This document shows, piece after piece, positions 50,262 to 50,566 of a stretch of DNA of 50,566 nucleotides; the stretch's first letter is position 1, and every line of letters starts with the position of its first letter. The notes under the pieces were generated by a model, which was not told where the DNA came from, searched no databases, and was given only the letters and a program-made list of their open reading frames with translations. The DNA comes from Bacillus sp. SD088 (lineage in GTDB: Bacteria; Bacillota; Bacilli; Bacillales; Bacillaceae_C). The stretch covers positions 1 to 50,566 of the forward strand of contig NZ_JADIJK010000034.1 in assembly GCF_017355205.1 (NCBI RefSeq), read 5' to 3'. The position numbers and the translations under genes are program-made.

Positions 50262-50566
50262 ATAGGGGTAGGGACATAATTAAAATGTTAAGCTCCAAGG
50301 ACAAACAATGTATTACCATAGTGGAGGATATATATGAAGTATGAAAGGCAACTGAAAAACCATTGATTATGAGCAGTTGCTGTTGATTGAAGCGGAAAAC
50401 GGCGACTCCTGTGGGGATTAGCGTAACAGGTGAGATCGTAGGAGCGTTAATGTACAAAGACTAAATACGCGCCGTCCTGGCGACAGACTCACCGGTGACA
50501 TCCTATTGCTTCGCCTGCACTAGTACATGATTTCTTTTTTCATCTACTCCCTCCTGAGGTACCTCC
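50262..50566. repeat. Mosaic of dispersed repeats A and B, cut by window edge
   Basis: The first part (AGGGACATAATTAAAATGTTAAG, CAATGTATTA) resembles the start of the family A MITE-like elements at 7921 and 14225. The middle (GGCGACTCCTGTGGGGATTAGCG) resembles the GC-rich block of family D. From about 50450 the sequence is the reverse complement of the family B repeat at 3690-3780. Apparently several elements have inserted into each other. No gene is credible here. Confidence 0.65.

Noticed and set aside
50194-50457. 87-codon reading frame near the right end
   Set aside because: It runs through repeat sequence, lacks a ribosome site and has no recognisable protein features.

Overview
The window is AT-rich DNA with GGAGG-type ribosome binding sites, many TTG/GTG starts, lipobox solute-binding proteins and AraR/LacI/GntR-type control. 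This points to a spore-former-type Bacillaceae (Firmicutes). I cannot name the species. There are no rRNA or tRNA genes and no CRISPR array. Almost everything from 1 to about 38 kb is an accessory locus for importing and degrading arabinose-containing plant polysaccharide. From about 38.7 kb to the end the content is housekeeping or miscellaneous. || Layout: (1) 1-6254, minus strand: araB-araD-araA-abfA (GH51) plus a small cysteine-rich protein, driven by a promoter with an AraR-type operator, with divergent araR at 6597-7703. (2) 8152-13897, minus strand: a beta-L-arabinofuranoside operon made of a GH27 relic, a GH146/127-type enzyme, an AraC-type regulator and a GH127 enzyme. Its promoter (about 14.15 kb) is sigma-A-like with an AraR box. 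The module is flanked by two inverted copies of one miniature repeat (7921-8146 and 14225-14460). (3) 14524-20024, minus strand: a MacB/LolCDE-like ABC system (ATPase, lipoprotein adaptor, large FtsX-type permease, second ATPase). The second ATPase carries an AbrB-like C-terminal tail. Upstream of this cassette lie a fossil of a second GH146-like gene and a second, near-identical AraR-type promoter (20.62-20.68 kb). (4) 20867-26738: an ArsR-fold regulator divergent from a sugar ABC importer (binding protein, two permeases), a small membrane protein and a GH43 exo-arabinofuranosidase. (5) 26925-35335, minus strand: a second importer set with two permeases, a YesL/DUF624 protein, GH51, a GH43 paralogue, a broken sulfatase and a binding protein, with a LacI-type repressor gene upstream. 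Near-identical 16-bp LacI-type operators sit before both the transport operon and the repressor gene. (6) 35627-38124: a GntR-type regulator and an orphan binding protein, followed by a decayed insertion sequence. (7) 38737-50566: pgcA, a gene relic, a membrane serine hydrolase, a Gfo/Idh/MocA oxidoreductase, a frameshifted RAYT transposase, comM/yifB, an LCP-family cell-wall enzyme, a DinB-family protein and an orphan LplA-type binding protein with cre-like sites. || How it works together (inference from families): the importers bring in arabino-oligosaccharides. Neither importer has its own ATPase, so a shared MsmX-type ATPase elsewhere is expected. Cytoplasmic GH43, GH51, GH127 and GH146 enzymes release L-arabinose from alpha- and beta-linked arabinofuranosides. 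AraA, AraB and AraD convert it to D-xylulose-5-phosphate. AraR-type boxes recur at six places and suggest one arabinose-sensing regulon across several operons. Several truncated genes (GH27, a GH146-like fossil, a sulfatase, a transposase) and at least five families of dispersed repeats show that the region has been repeatedly rearranged.
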